DNA of 64,000 nt, taken from the NCBI GenBank assembly GCA_003640385.1, contig RCAB01000092.1, forward strand, positions 62,001 through 126,000. Direction: 5' to 3'. The notes under the pieces are model-generated. The model did not search any database. It was not told the DNA's origin and was given only the letters and a program-made list of their open reading frames with translations. A program made the translations under genes and the position numbers. This document shows, piece after piece, positions 1-12,443 of this stretch; position 1 is the first letter of the stretch, and every line of letters starts with the position of its first letter. This DNA comes from Setaria digitata (taxonomy: Eukaryota > Nematoda > Chromadorea > Rhabditida > Setariidae).

Positions 1-23
1 TACGATACAGACAGCAAATCAGA

Positions 24-3000
24 ATGGCCGATCTCGAAGCGGTCCTTGCAGACGTGAGCTATCTGATGGCAATGGAGAAATCCAGAAGTCAACCAGCAGC
101 ACGAGCATCAAAAAAAATCATTCTTCCTGATCCGAGGCATCTGATTACTTTTTTTTTTTTTGAAAAAAATCATTGAAGAACGTTTGACAATATAGTTTTG
201 AAAATAAAAAAAAATTTTTTTTGAAAATATAATTTTGAAAATGATGCTTTCAGACTTTTTCGTCCTGACAAATCCTTCATCTTCTTTCTCTCGACTTCCT
301 ATTTTCTTTTGCCTTGTATTTTTAAAAATCACCTAACTAGGAGATTTTATAAAAGTATACGCCTAAATTTTTGAAATTTTCAGAATTTAGTTACGACCTA
401 ATTGAAATTTAAAATTCAGAGACTTTTTCCTTTATTCTATGTTTGTAGCGTTCGAAGTATTATGCAAAAGTATTTGGAGAAAACTGGTGAAATCAAATTT
501 GAACGAATATTCAGTCAACGATTAGGTTTTTTATTACTAAAGGATTTTGCGGAAAATGTTTGCGAAACATCATGCCCGCAAATCAAATTTTATGAAGCGG
601 TAAATTATTTATTTTCTTGTTCCTTTCTGTTACAGCTTCCACAACATTTGCATTTTATATACGAATATGTTACTAGATTGCTTGTGAAGTTTTTTTGTCC
701 TTTTAAGGCATTTAAAATAAATATAACATTAGTAACAACAAGTTCTACTTCCATATCGGATCCAGAACTAAAGTTCTAAAAAATTCTGACTCGAAATATC
801 TGTGGACATTTTAGCATCCATAGCTCTCAATTTATGTTTAAAATTTAAACAGTGTAAAGATTGCTGAACTGTCTATTTTCAGGTTATTTTTTAGTGCTTT
901 TTAGTTCCGGTCTGCAAAATCTTCACGTACACTTAAGCAATATGCTTAGCAGTAATAAAAATAATTTTTAACTCCATTTATTTTGTTTCAATATTTGTGT
1001 GCTCGTATATTTTTATTTTACCCTCTTTTTATATTTGAAAAATTTTTTTACCAGCATATTCCTTTATTTCGCACAAATTAAACTTCTTCGTGTTTTCCCA
1101 ATGTTGCAGAATCAATATATTCAAGCACGAAGTAGTTTGTTACCTTCATTTATCATTTTCTTCAGGAAATTGCATATGATAAAATTAGAACGAAATTTGA
1201 TATTTGCTGATAATGTTAAGTTGAATTTTTGTTGCCTTTAGATTAAAGAATATGAAAAGTTGGAAACTGCTGAAGAGCGTTTGATTAAAGCTCGTGAAAT
1301 TTACGACCATAACATTATGGTGGAAATGCTCGCGCATTCGCATGTAAGATTCTCAGCAAAATGTCTTTTTGATAGTGACAGATTAACTCCTCGCTGTAAA
1401 TGTTTCAGTAGAGGCACGAGCATTCCTTAAGTGTATTTTATTGCAGAATTACTCAAAAAGCTCACTGCAACATGTACAGATGAATTTAATGAAAAACAAC
1501 ATGCAACCGGATCTCTTTCAGGTGATTTCTCCTGAACACAAAGACAAATTAGAAAGTGAAATCGCAATTCTTGATGAAAATTTGATTTCAGCAAATTTAG
1601 CGAATGCTGAGAATTAGATCTAGATTTATATAACTAGCTGAAGTATTGTTAGGAAATGGTGTTCTCTTTTTGAACAACTAGAGCTAGATTCAGTCAGAGC
1701 TGTCTGATAGCGCATCTTATTTATTCAATATGATTGATGATGGCTTAACCTTTTTTCTAAAATAATTAATTTCTTTCCTCATTTGGCAATTTTTCGAGAT
1801 GATTTCAGCCATACGTCATGGAAATATGTGAACAATTGAAGGGCGACATTTTCCAGAAATTCTTGGAAAGGTAAATGAAAAATAACTTTTTATGGAAGCA
1901 TACAATTCAAATGATGAAGGAGGGGCTGAAATTTGTGTTTGGGATTTTAGAATGAGAAAAACTAACGTCAAGTTTCCAATTTTATTATTCTGGCAGTTTT
2001 TCATTCTTTTTTCACAATTGATATCTTTTTTTAGACATGTCTGCAAAATCATCTGATCACTGTAAATAGTAAACAACCTGATAAGTGAAAGTTTATTAGA
2101 ATAGGAGTTGTAGAAGAAAAGGTTGGTTAAATTAATGAAACATGAACATTTAGTAATTCTATAATTTTGTCGAACGAATAGAAAAATGTAATTTAAATTG
2201 AAAGATAAAAATAACTCTGAATAAGATGTCTGGAATTAAACTGCGCTAATTTCCTAGAAGAATGTTCTAAAAATTCTTGATGGTTTTGGTGTGTCTAGTT
2301 TAAAAAATAAATTAAAAATCTGGTTAAAATTAATTATATATTACGAAGATGGATTTACATAGTAATAGTGCATTTCAAACGTCACTCGGAGAAAAGGACT
2401 TTGATGCAGAGAGGGCTTGAAGGAGAATAAATAAATAAATAATATACGATTTTAGTTGAATATATATATATAATATATAAATATATATATGTATATATAT
2501 ATATATATAGTTGAATATATATATTATATATATATTCAACTAAAATTAGCGGAATTATCAACTAATACTAACTATTGGTAATTAGCGCTTCTTTTTCATG
2601 AAGTGATGCATTGCCTTCGTTTTTTTTCCTAAAACATGCAAAAAGTAGGTGTAAAATAGAATGAGAGCTGCAGCATTCTTTAAATTAAACTTAAGTATCT
2701 GTGACCTCAGTTCCACCTATATAAAATAAAACTCTTACATGCTCGTCCTTTAAATAAAATGATTCAGTTAGATGATGAATTTTATTTCTTTCTTTAAATC
2801 ATGCTAATTTCACAGTCTAATATTAGGAGATAATCCCGATATTTTTAGTGAATTTAATTTAAAGATTTTTCTAAAACTTTCGATCATCGTACATCATTTT
2901 TTGGTTTCTTTATCAACATTTCAGTGATAAATTCACTCGATTTTGCCAATGGAAAAATTTAGAGCTGAATATGCAATTAACAATGAACGATTTTTCGGTA

Positions 3001-6000
3001 CATCGAATAATTGGGCGCGGCGGTTTTGGCGAAGTATATGGCTGTCGTAAAGCAGACACAGGGAAAATGTAATTGCTCAAAGTCATCCAAAGAGCCTTTA
3101 TAAGCACATTCGGATGAATATATTTTTAACACTCTTTGTTACTTAATTTGCTTTTTTCTTTGATCCGAGCTTGATCCATACTAATTTCATTTCATTATTG
3201 TTAGCTAGCAAGGATCAAAATTATTTTCATTTAATATACCTGTTTCAAAAAAAGAAAAAAGTGAAAGAAGGAAGCATTGGAATGCTATAATTTAGCCAAT
3301 TTCAATTAATGAAGCGTCGCTTTGTAGTCAGCATGATGCATTAGTTAACAGTTTTTCACTTTTTGCAGGTGTCTTTAATCAAATGAAATGACTGCCTCGA
3401 CTGAATTGAAAAAAAAATTTCGTGTATTTACTTTTTAAATTAAATTACAACATGATGTACCTTATACAAATAATATTCGCTTTATTTATATGTCAACATT
3501 GCAGCTTAATGAAGCGATTAAAGTTTTTTTCTTTTTTACAGGTATGCGATGAAATGCTTGGATAAAAAAAGGATCAAAATGAAGCAAGGTGAAACTCTTG
3601 CACTTAACGAACGCATTATGCTTAGTCTTGTTAGCACAGGAGTAAGCTTTTATATTGCCTTTTCTGATCTAGAAAGGAAATTTGAAAAGTGAGAGAAAAT
3701 AAGGTGAAAGGAAAATTGCCATTTTTTGAATGATTTTGCATGCTTTATATAACAACATTGTCAAAACTAGGCTTATTGAATGATGCTTATTTTGAAATAA
3801 AAAACGAAATAAAATAAATTCACTTCTAAGGAGAAAAAGGGTAGGTAGTGCCTCATAGCACAAAATTAAATCTTCTTTCAAGTTAATGTTTTTTTTTTTT
3901 GGTGAACAGAGAAAAAGCATATTCAATGAGCATGAAATGACTTAAAGTATAATGCACTTTTTTAAAAATATTTATGAACTTAAAATTTTTATGAATGAGT
4001 TATTGAGGAGTTTATATCAGAATTCCAGTAGTAATGCCATTCGTTTCTTTTGCAGTAATCATGTGCAGAAGAATGCTTTTTAGCCACTTGCCCGACTTAA
4101 ATGATGAAGACTTAATATTAAATTGAAATAATATATTGAAACAAATAATAGACGAAAAATAGAAAGTCGAAAAAGAAATGAAAAGAAGTAGAAAAATTCA
4201 TTCATGTATTCATTATGCTCATTTATCTAATTAGTTAATTGCATTTGTTCTGTCGGTCCTTCATTCGGCATTCGTTTCGTTTTCCTAGAAATATGAGGAT
4301 CCTTTTTTTTTTTTTATCTATTCCGCATCTCCATCTCGTTCATTAAATTAACTGTTCATCACAGTGAAAGATCACCATACACTCATAGTTGAATAATTTA
4401 AATTCTAGCAAGACTGTCCATTCATCGTCTGTATGACATATGCATTTCAATCACCTGATAAGTTGTGCTTTATACTTGATCTCATGAATGGAGGCGATCT
4501 TCATTATCACCTCAATCAACATGGTGTCTTTTCCGGTATGTTCAAACAGATATATTTCTGATACATACTTTCCTTCTCGTAATGTCCCAGTTATCTTCTT
4601 GCTGAAACCATGCTGAATGATTAGTATTGAAGTGGCATTTACTTTGGAAGTTTTCATTAAGCTAATTCAAAAAATGTAAATATTTGAAGAAAAAAAAACT
4701 CAAGTCTAGACTGAATACAGGGCGACTAATAATCCGATTAACTAATAGCCGTTGGAATCCTGAGTTTGAAATAGTTAAATCAAACTTGAGTTTTTTTCGA
4801 GGTCATTTGCATAGCATGACAAATATCTGTTTTCGTTATATTATAGAAAATGAAATGATATTTTATGCGGCAGAAGTAATCCTTGGATTAGAACATATGC
4901 ACAACCGTTCTGTAGTCTACCGTGACCTGAAACCAGCTAACATTCTCCTGGATGAGAATGGACACGTACGTGTTTCCGATCTTGGTCTAGCATGTGATTT
5001 TTCGAAGAAGAAGCCGCATGCCAGTGTGTAAGTTTTTTTATCAGAGTTGTTGTTCAAGTGCTCGTTATTTTAATTTCAGGAACTGTAATTATCCTTTTGT
5101 AAAGGTTCAATCGAATGAGCATGTTACAGAGGAACCCATGGCTATATGGCTCCAGAAGTACTTGCAAAAGGTGTTGCGTACGATTCTTCGGCTGACTGGT
5201 TCTCATTTGGATGCATGTTATACAAACTGCTCAAAGGTCACAGTCCTTTCCGACAATTGAAGGCCAAGTCCGGTAACAAGGTACTAATAGCTCTTATTAG
5301 AAACATTTTGATTGTTTTAGAAAATGTGTTGTTAGTATTTCATCTGCACTTATGAGCGGAATGTCTCTTATGTCTAAAAAGTTTCAAGCAACCCTTGATA
5401 TCTATAAATCTTATTAGCAAATTGTGATGTTCTATAAAAATGTTTATTCACATAAATGAAATCGTTCTCTTCCAAATTTTTTGCTAACACTTAGAAAAAA
5501 TCTGGAATTGCGTGGATGGTTTCAAAATTGTTGCATGCAGGTCAAATTTTAGAATTCATATTTGTAGGAAAATGATATGGAAAAAACGATGACTCAAGAC
5601 ATTAACCTTCTGGATGCTGGATTTTCACCGGAATGCCAAGATTTGTTAGATGGGTTATTGAAACATGACGTACCGAATAGGCTTGGATGTCGGGGAAGAG
5701 GGTTTGTGTTATCGAAGAACTTATTATTTATAAAATAAATGATAGCAGTCTCGAAAATGCAGTCGCTAGACTGATATATTGTTGAGAGAGAAAAAGGATA
5801 TAATTTTACCCATGGGACTGAAAAAAAAAATTAATGAAATTTCAGCAGCTAAAAAATCAGGCGTGGTAAAACATGCCGGTCGATATTTACAATAAATTGG
5901 ACACTGTAACAGATTGAGTTGCACATTTTTCTGTACCATTTTATTGTGGAAAGTTTTTAAGTTGGTAGTCTTCCCGAGAAAAATCATGATGTTAACTACC

Positions 6001-7948
6001 TCAACTTACGATTGATTATGAAATGCATGCAAAACAAAAAAGTAGGCGAATTTGCGGCAAAAAAAAACTTTCGGCTCCCATTTCAGTCTGCTCAGTCCCA
6101 AATCTGACTGTGTTTTAGTTCAGAAGAGGTGAAGGAACATTCATTTTTTGCCTCGATAGACTGGCAAACAGTGTATTTAAGACGGATGCCACCACCAATT
6201 ATACCACCACGAGGTGAAGTAAATGCAGCTGATGCTTTTGACATCGGCAATTTCGATGACGATGAAGTGAAAGGTATTAAAGTAAGTCTTTGCTACTAGA
6301 ATTCGATTTTGGATTTTTTTGGATTTCCAATTAAATTAGTGCAGTATTTGACAATTTTTGACTACCCTAGAGATGTCCAAGTGACAGTGCAAATTAGAAG
6401 GCAAAATTTTAAATGATGTTGAGATTTTTGACCAGTCAAATACAGTAGGTAACAATCAGTTACATAATAATAAAATTTGCCTTTCAATAATTATAAAGAT
6501 ATCTTGTGCTGAATTCCAAATACATTTCGGTGGTTAATAAAGAAGATCCCTTAGTGCTATGGAATGTCCATTCCCGAAATTTCAAGTAATTCGAGATATT
6601 GAAACGACAGATGTGCTCTTGGTTGTTCCATAACAGGATGTCATGTCCTATACTCAATAAGCGAAAATTCTTGTTGCACCATTTCGACTTCAACTCTGTG
6701 CCATTTTCAAGTCTTTTTTTTAATTTCGAAATTGTTGTTTTAATTGATTATTCTTTAGCTGACCGAAGCGGACAATAGATTATATAAGGATTTCAATATA
6801 ACGATATCGGAAAGATGGCAAAATGAAATAGCAGATACAATTTTCGAAGTGGTAAATCAAGATGCGGATAAAGCTGAAAGCAAAAAGAGAGCTAAGCAAC
6901 GGGCTAAACTTAGTATTGATGAAAAGGGTGAGCATTTCAAAATAGAATAATTAAGTACTAATTGACTTGGAATCACTAACATGCTATTTTCTCTCAGATT
7001 CGGATGTAATTGTGCATGGCTATATCAAGAAACTTGGTGGACCATTTACATCGGCATGGCAAACCCGCTATGGTAAACTTTATCCAAGTAGACTTGAACT
7101 TCATCCCGAATCACTTAATGGGAAACCAGAGGTAAATTTTCCGAGGTTCGCTTTGGATAATCACTGTGTACTTTTGCATCTTTTAAGTTATTGAAAGAAT
7201 ATAATTTAGCCTCAGCTCCCGTTTCATTTTTAAACTGATGCGAAATTTGATTAGTGAATCACCCTTTGTTTTACTTAATCTGCTAGATTTTATTAAGTTT
7301 CATGAATTTTACTGAATCTGGAATCATTATGTTCTCCTGCCTGATTAGTTTTACTTTCCATTGCTTCAGTTAATTCCATTAACTAAATTTTTCCTTTCGT
7401 TCTGCACAATGCAACGATTATTTTAGTTAGTATTCATGGATCAAATTGAAGATGTTGTAGCGGATCTACGTAGTGTCAAAGGGGAGCATTCAATAATTGT
7501 GAAGTTGAAAGAGGGTTTTAAAGAAGGAAAACTGATCCTTACCAATCAGGTTTGATCATATGTTTTGTTGGACATACTTTCCGGAAAGTTTTGGAGAGGG
7601 ATATGATTTAATGATGTCTTTCTGTAAAATAGGATTTTTTTTTTTTCAAGGTTTCATTGCTTACTTGACCACAGGGATTTCGAACACTGCAGCAGCTAAA
7701 TTGTACACGAAACCGAGATTAAATTTGAAATTGAGGAAGTAATTTAGGATGAGATATCGCTAGGTGAATGGCACACATCTCTAAGGACTGCACACCGAGT
7801 ATCGTCTGAGTTACTACAAAGAATGGGTCGTAAAGCAATTAAAATATACGGAGTGAACCACGATCCAATGCTCGATGATAATGAACGTCTAGCTTCTGTC
7901 ACTAAAGCTCTTTTAAATCGTACACCATCTGTTGATTCCGGTGTTTAA
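24..7948 (+). CDS. grk-2: G-protein-coupled receptor kinase, GRK2/3 type
   Basis: Ser/Thr kinase that phosphorylates agonist-occupied GPCRs at the plasma membrane. Sixteen exons: 24-136, 449-599, 1242-1343, 1447-1521, 1809-1870, 2925-3068, 3542-3641, 4409-4535, 4847-5027, 5130-5280, 5568-5701, 6119-6281, 6759-6927, 6998-7131, 7427-7549, 7748-7948. They join in frame to 709 residues, close to vertebrate GRK2 (689). The start [20 protein letters not shown] is the family N-terminus. An RGS-homology region (about 50-175) precedes the kinase: glycine loop GRGGFGEV near 198-205, Lys220, YRDLKPAN with catalytic Asp near 318, and the GRK-type DLG (not DFG) near 336. The AGC C-tail follows (about 455-520), then a PH domain (about 560-650, HGYIKKLGG) that in GRK2 binds G-beta-gamma and phospholipid. 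The first intron has a GC donor. The protein ends in SGV. Identity is very secure; exon edges rest on phase and homology. Confidence 0.97.
2451..2546. repeat. AT-rich inverted repeat in grk-2 intron 5
   Basis: The stretch opens with TTTTAGTTGAATATATATA and closes with its reverse complement around 2528-2546. The middle is nearly pure TA, and an extra TAGTTGAATATATA copy lies near 2507-2520. It could fold into one long hairpin. It looks like a small non-autonomous palindromic element or an expanded microsatellite; no coding content. Confidence 0.75.
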
Positions 7949-9377
7949 TGAATAATTCTGCCCTTTATTTCTGAACGAATTCCTCGATCGTGAATAGAAT
8001 TTTCAGATCAAAATCAGATCCAGTAAAAAAACAGTGCCTTAGCAACAACCTTGTTTCATTCATGAGAAAAAAATAAATGATGAGGCTTTAAATAGGGAAA
8101 TGGAAGATGATAAAGAGGTAAATAGGCTTAATAAAGACAGGATTTAAAGGAGGCAATTTTGGATAAAGATAGATGAGGGTATTTGCTGTCTCCACTGACT
8201 ATTTCATCTGTCGAACTTTCTGCTGTAACTTTTTGGTTTCAGGGATTATTTGTGCATACACGAAAGTGTAAAAAAAATAGTTACTTGAGAATGGTGCGGG
8301 AATCATGAATAAAGAAATTTGAAGAAATTGTTAAAAAATAGCTTGTGAGGAATTCGAAGTTTCATTTACTATTTGTTTGCGAAAAAAAAAAATAAAAATA
8401 TTACGGCATTTCCAGCAGCAAATATTTTGAATAAAAAATTTGAGGGAATACGAAAAGCTAGGCTTTGTGATATACTCTTCTTAGCGTGAGTACAAATAAT
8501 TCCACTTGATTTCTGCGCAGATGTTTGGTTTTATTTGTTGATTTTGTTGTTTCAAAAAAGTATTGTACTTTGGTCTCATGTGATGGATATTGTTTTACAA
8601 GATAAAGATTAGCCGAAAGGATGTGTATAGTTAATCAAAGTGTACCAGCACACATTTGCCTGTGTATTCATAATTGTTAGTTTAAAGTGGATTCCTCTTA
8701 ACATATTGCGCCCTCTTACTACTGAATCTGAGCATAAATAACTTTCCTATTTTGTATCGTGAATAGATCAAATAAAACATTGTTAAGATTAGATGGCTAG
8801 TGGTTAGCATAACCAGTAAAGACAGAGTTCTTTCTCCTCCAGCCTTCAGTTATCTTCTTTCCCCATTCTAAAAAAAAAAAATCTTTTCCATTGTCACCTT
8901 GGTCTCTATTACCTTTACTACTTAAGGCAAAGTGGAATTCGTTAAATGACGTAATATCTATACGATAGTGGTTTATTTCACTGGTTTGCAATGAAAATAA
9001 CTGGTGATATTTCACGAGCAGAGAGAACTTGATACCTCATAATCCGATCTATAAGCTTCGACAAATACATGAAAAACAATTCTGCAGTTTATTCATCAAC
9101 AAATACTGATAATTGCGTTTACGTTATAAAAGACCATTCGCTGCTCAGTTGAAACTTTCGAAAAGGAATTTAGTAAGTAGGATAAGCCCAAAGATTTATT
9201 AAACATCAGCTTCTGATATTCCGGAAAACTATTATTAACCAGAAAAGATGGCTGGCCTGAATGATGAGAGATCAACCAAAAAGTAGCAAAATTATTATTC
9301 TGACAGAACTCAACATATTATACACTCTAAATGTACTAATTATTATCTAAATGTGGAGAGAACTAAAGATATATGCT
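7949..9377. other. Convergent intergenic region
   Basis: Lies between the 3' ends of grk-2 (plus) and the small acidic gene (minus). AT-rich, with short A/T runs such as the one near 8870-8882. Presumably holds both 3' UTRs. No exon-like frame with credible splice sites was seen. Confidence 0.6.
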
Positions 9378-9766
9378 TTACTGATTCTGTTCATCATCTT
9401 CATCCGCCACTTCCTCATCATCCTCTTCCAGATCATCAATTTCTTGCAGTAAAGTGCTTCCAGAGATAACATTTGGTATGGAACGCATATGGGAAAATAC
9501 CGACTAAAATACGCAAAATATTAAGAAATGTTCAAAGGAAGCAAGAGATTCCTAAGCTCTTTCCCAACCGAAATTTTAACAGCGAGCAAACAATTAATCA
9601 GTCACCGATATGTATATACAAATTAAACGCTCACCTGCGTACTAAGACGAGACTCTAGCCTCGAAAGCAAAACTTCATCGACTATATCTGTACAAGGGAC
9701 TGCCCATGCTGGCTCATCCCAACGTAATGGTACCGTTGGAAAATGCATCGGATACATGAATGCCAT
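9378..9766 (-). CDS. Small acidic-tailed protein, possibly APC15-like
   Basis: Two exons, 9635-9766 (44 codons) and 9378-9503, joined in phase 0 by a GTGAGC donor and a TTTTAG acceptor, give 85 residues. The N-terminal half is rich in Pro and aromatics (MAFMYPMHFPTVPLRW). The last 20 or so residues are almost all Asp/Glu, ending DEDDEQNQ. Small size, an N-terminal FP...W...P pattern and an acidic tail recall ANAPC15/Mnd2 of the anaphase-promoting complex, but the resemblance is weak and the role is a guess. The gene lies about 540 bp downstream of vem-1 on the same strand, a spacing that would allow a nematode operon. That the exons are coding is fairly secure; the family is not. Confidence 0.6.
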
Positions 9767-10308
9767 ATTTCTTCACATTAAATTAAAGATACTTTGAAAC
9801 ATAGTATATAACATAGGATTTGCTAAAACTGAAATCAGGCGATACTTTTAACTACAAATGGACATTTCAAATAGAGCACTTCTCGCCTTCTCCTTTATTA
9901 CAGATGGCTTAAACTTTATTTTAAACAAAATTTAAACGTATTGCTTCCCAAACAAAGGCCAAAAGAAAAACATATAAAATGAATAATAAAATCCGTTTAT
10001 TATAGAATTTTGTGACTTCAAAGTAATATTAAAGATGGTACCGTTCCTAACAGTAAAAATAAAAGGAATACATAGATAAACATGCCAATGGAAATGGAAA
10101 ACGAAAAATAGTGCATAGCACTACTGGCAGAACCACTAGTACCCGAGAATAAATGCAAAGCAAGATACCATTTAACTATAAATTTTACAATAACGTTAGC
10201 GATTACCGTGACAAAACGTTTTATATGTCTGTCCATATGCACACATTTCAGATATCTCCTCTAGTACAACGAATTAAAGGGAAAAACGTGAAAATTTCAT
10301 TTTTTCAG

Positions 10309-11450
10309 TTATGACAATGCCTCTTCTTCGCTGTAGTTGGTTGGTTCTTCGCCCTCAGCTAGCAATTTTCCCACAACAGGATACTTGTCTACAATAGGTG
10401 CAGTAAAACCTAACCACTGCACAATTCTAATGAACGAAGGTATTTTTTATTAGAAAGTTTAGAAAATGTTGTTGCAAGTTCTAGTTGAAGTACACTATAA
10501 AACAGGTTAAATGTACAAGGTAAAACTTTCTACCATGAAAATATGCAACTCCTAAATCAGTGATTGTTTCTCGTCAGGAATTTTCTTTCCGATTTCTAAC
10601 TGTAATCCTCTTCAGTATCACATAAGTTTATAATGTAAAATATGGCTAAATTACATCTAAAACAGTAACAACGATAGTCATAATACTTACAGATAAATGA
10701 CTGCATCCATTCCCTAGCTGTATTCAGATCCGATTCTGAAATATCACTTAGATCATCTGGCGTATCCTTGACCAAAGTAAGATCCATCTTCGACAGTGCT
10801 CGTGTGGCATCATGACCTGCCAATTTGCCATATGCACCTTCAGGGCCATAAAATATTCTGCCCTTTGTGACGTCAAATACCGAAAAAGTTTCTCGATAGC
10901 TAATGAATAAACTTAATTTCTTTGTATAGTTTGAACCTTTGATTTAGATTATACTTAGCAGATAATGTTTGGATGACAATTTGAATCTTCTTTCAGTTAA
11001 TGCCTCTCTCCAATAAAAGAAAATAAATTTTGAATCTAGACTGGATAACATATTCATGTAATACGAATCTAACTACCAGTACAGATTAACCGGCCACGGG
11101 TGGTTCAAATCAAGCTATCTAGAGTATGAGAAGTCCTAGAAACTACATTATAGACTTATAAATATAGTACTTTTTTCCGGAGAATAAAATATGGATGAAT
11201 GACCTACTTTGCCGCAAACAGCCATAAGGATCCGTTCATTCTGTACACCATCAAAGAGTAATAACTGTTCCACTGTAAAATCTCTTTTTGGCATTGGTGG
11301 GAGACACTTCACCCTATCATCTTCTTCCTCATCTCGACGCAGGTCTTTCACGGGCTTCTTTAAGAATACCACGTAAATGACGTAAAGGAGAAACACAAAA
11401 ATCACCAAATCCCATCCTCCGAACTCCGTGACAGCTCCGAAACTCACCAT
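10309..11450 (-). CDS. vem-1: Membrane-associated progesterone receptor component (PGRMC/VEM-1)
   Basis: MAPR-family protein with a cytochrome-b5-like domain; family members bind heme and act in the ER and other membranes, and C. elegans VEM-1 functions in axon guidance. Exons 11208-11450, 10691-10880 and 10309-10409 give 177 residues. A single membrane anchor lies near 13-31 ([17 protein letters not shown]). The MAPR core follows: [15 protein letters not shown], then [15 protein letters not shown] and [13 protein letters not shown], ending with [20 protein letters not shown]. Met at 11450 was chosen because it sits just before the anchor; an in-frame Met 21 codons upstream is possible. Exon 1 ends in phase 0 at a good GTAGGT donor, but the family-required exon 2 start at 10880 is preceded by TTTTTCG instead of TTTTTCAG. 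One A is missing from the acceptor, either real or an assembly error. Confidence 0.9.
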
Positions 11451-12443
11451 TGTATAAGATAGAAGCGTTCTTTGCAACGCAGTACCACTGCGCAACATGG
11501 TTATCCCACGCACTAGGAATTTGTTTTATACTGGCACTAGGATCACTGTTATATAGTTCCGTTGGTATCCATCTGTTCTTGCAAATGAATTCCATGATTG
11601 TTGCAAGTGTTTGTAGAGAGAGAAATTGTTTGGTAAAATGCTAAAGAAGTGATCGGATTTGTTTGGTTGGAGATAGTTGAAGGCAAGTTACTAAGGCTCT
11701 TCACATTAATTCATCTTTCTCTTATTATCAAATTTTTCATATAATTCTGGGTTTATTTTATTTTCAGCATGTTTGTTTAATGGGATTATAAGTGAAGAAG
11801 ACATCCATGACTTCCATAAGCAATCATTGCCTTTAATAACTTATTGTGAGAACAATTAGACGTCAACGTTATCAGTTTTTAAATATCTGCTGTAATATCA
11901 CGGAGAAGAGTTTTTGTCGATTGTAGAAGCATGATTGTTTTGGTTGTAATTCATTTAATGAAGTGGTAAATGTGCCAGACAGTAAATGAATGTGTTCAAA
12001 TACTAATTGTTTGTCAATTAGAAGAGTATAAAATTGTTTGTGTCTGATTGAAAGCTTTGTGAAATGGATTACATTGAACCCTCAACACAGTTGTATGATG
12101 CAGTAGCATTTGTTCAGCAGCAAGTACTTCATGATCATATCAAACTAAATTGAATAGCTGTTCGAGATAGAGAAGACATACAACAACAGGGAAATCAGAT
12201 TACAACTTGTAACAAGCAGTTTTGCGAGTTGCCATTAGCAACAAAGAAAATATTTAATTTTGTTGTTGTTGTTGTTGCTATTATTATTATTATCATTACT
12301 GTCACTAAGATTTGTTGTCATTGTCTTTGTGGGCACAAATTTGATCATTACCACTGCCGCTGTTATTGAGATCAGAACCACTGTTAGTTATTGTTGTTAT
12401 TTTTACTCGTTAGTGTTTTCTTCATTGATACTGTCTGATTTTA
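11451..12443. other. Intergenic region upstream of vem-1
   Basis: Between the vem-1 start and the ida-1 stop, both on the minus strand, so it should hold the vem-1 promoter and the ida-1 3' UTR. Simple TTG and TTA triplet runs occur at about 12258-12290. No exon with splice sites was recognised. Confidence 0.55.

Noticed and set aside
10018..10242. Minus-strand 74-codon hydrophobic frame between vem-1 and the small acidic gene
   Set aside because: Probably vem-1 3' UTR or spacer; no splice partner and no homology signal, and hydrophobic frames arise easily in AT-rich DNA.
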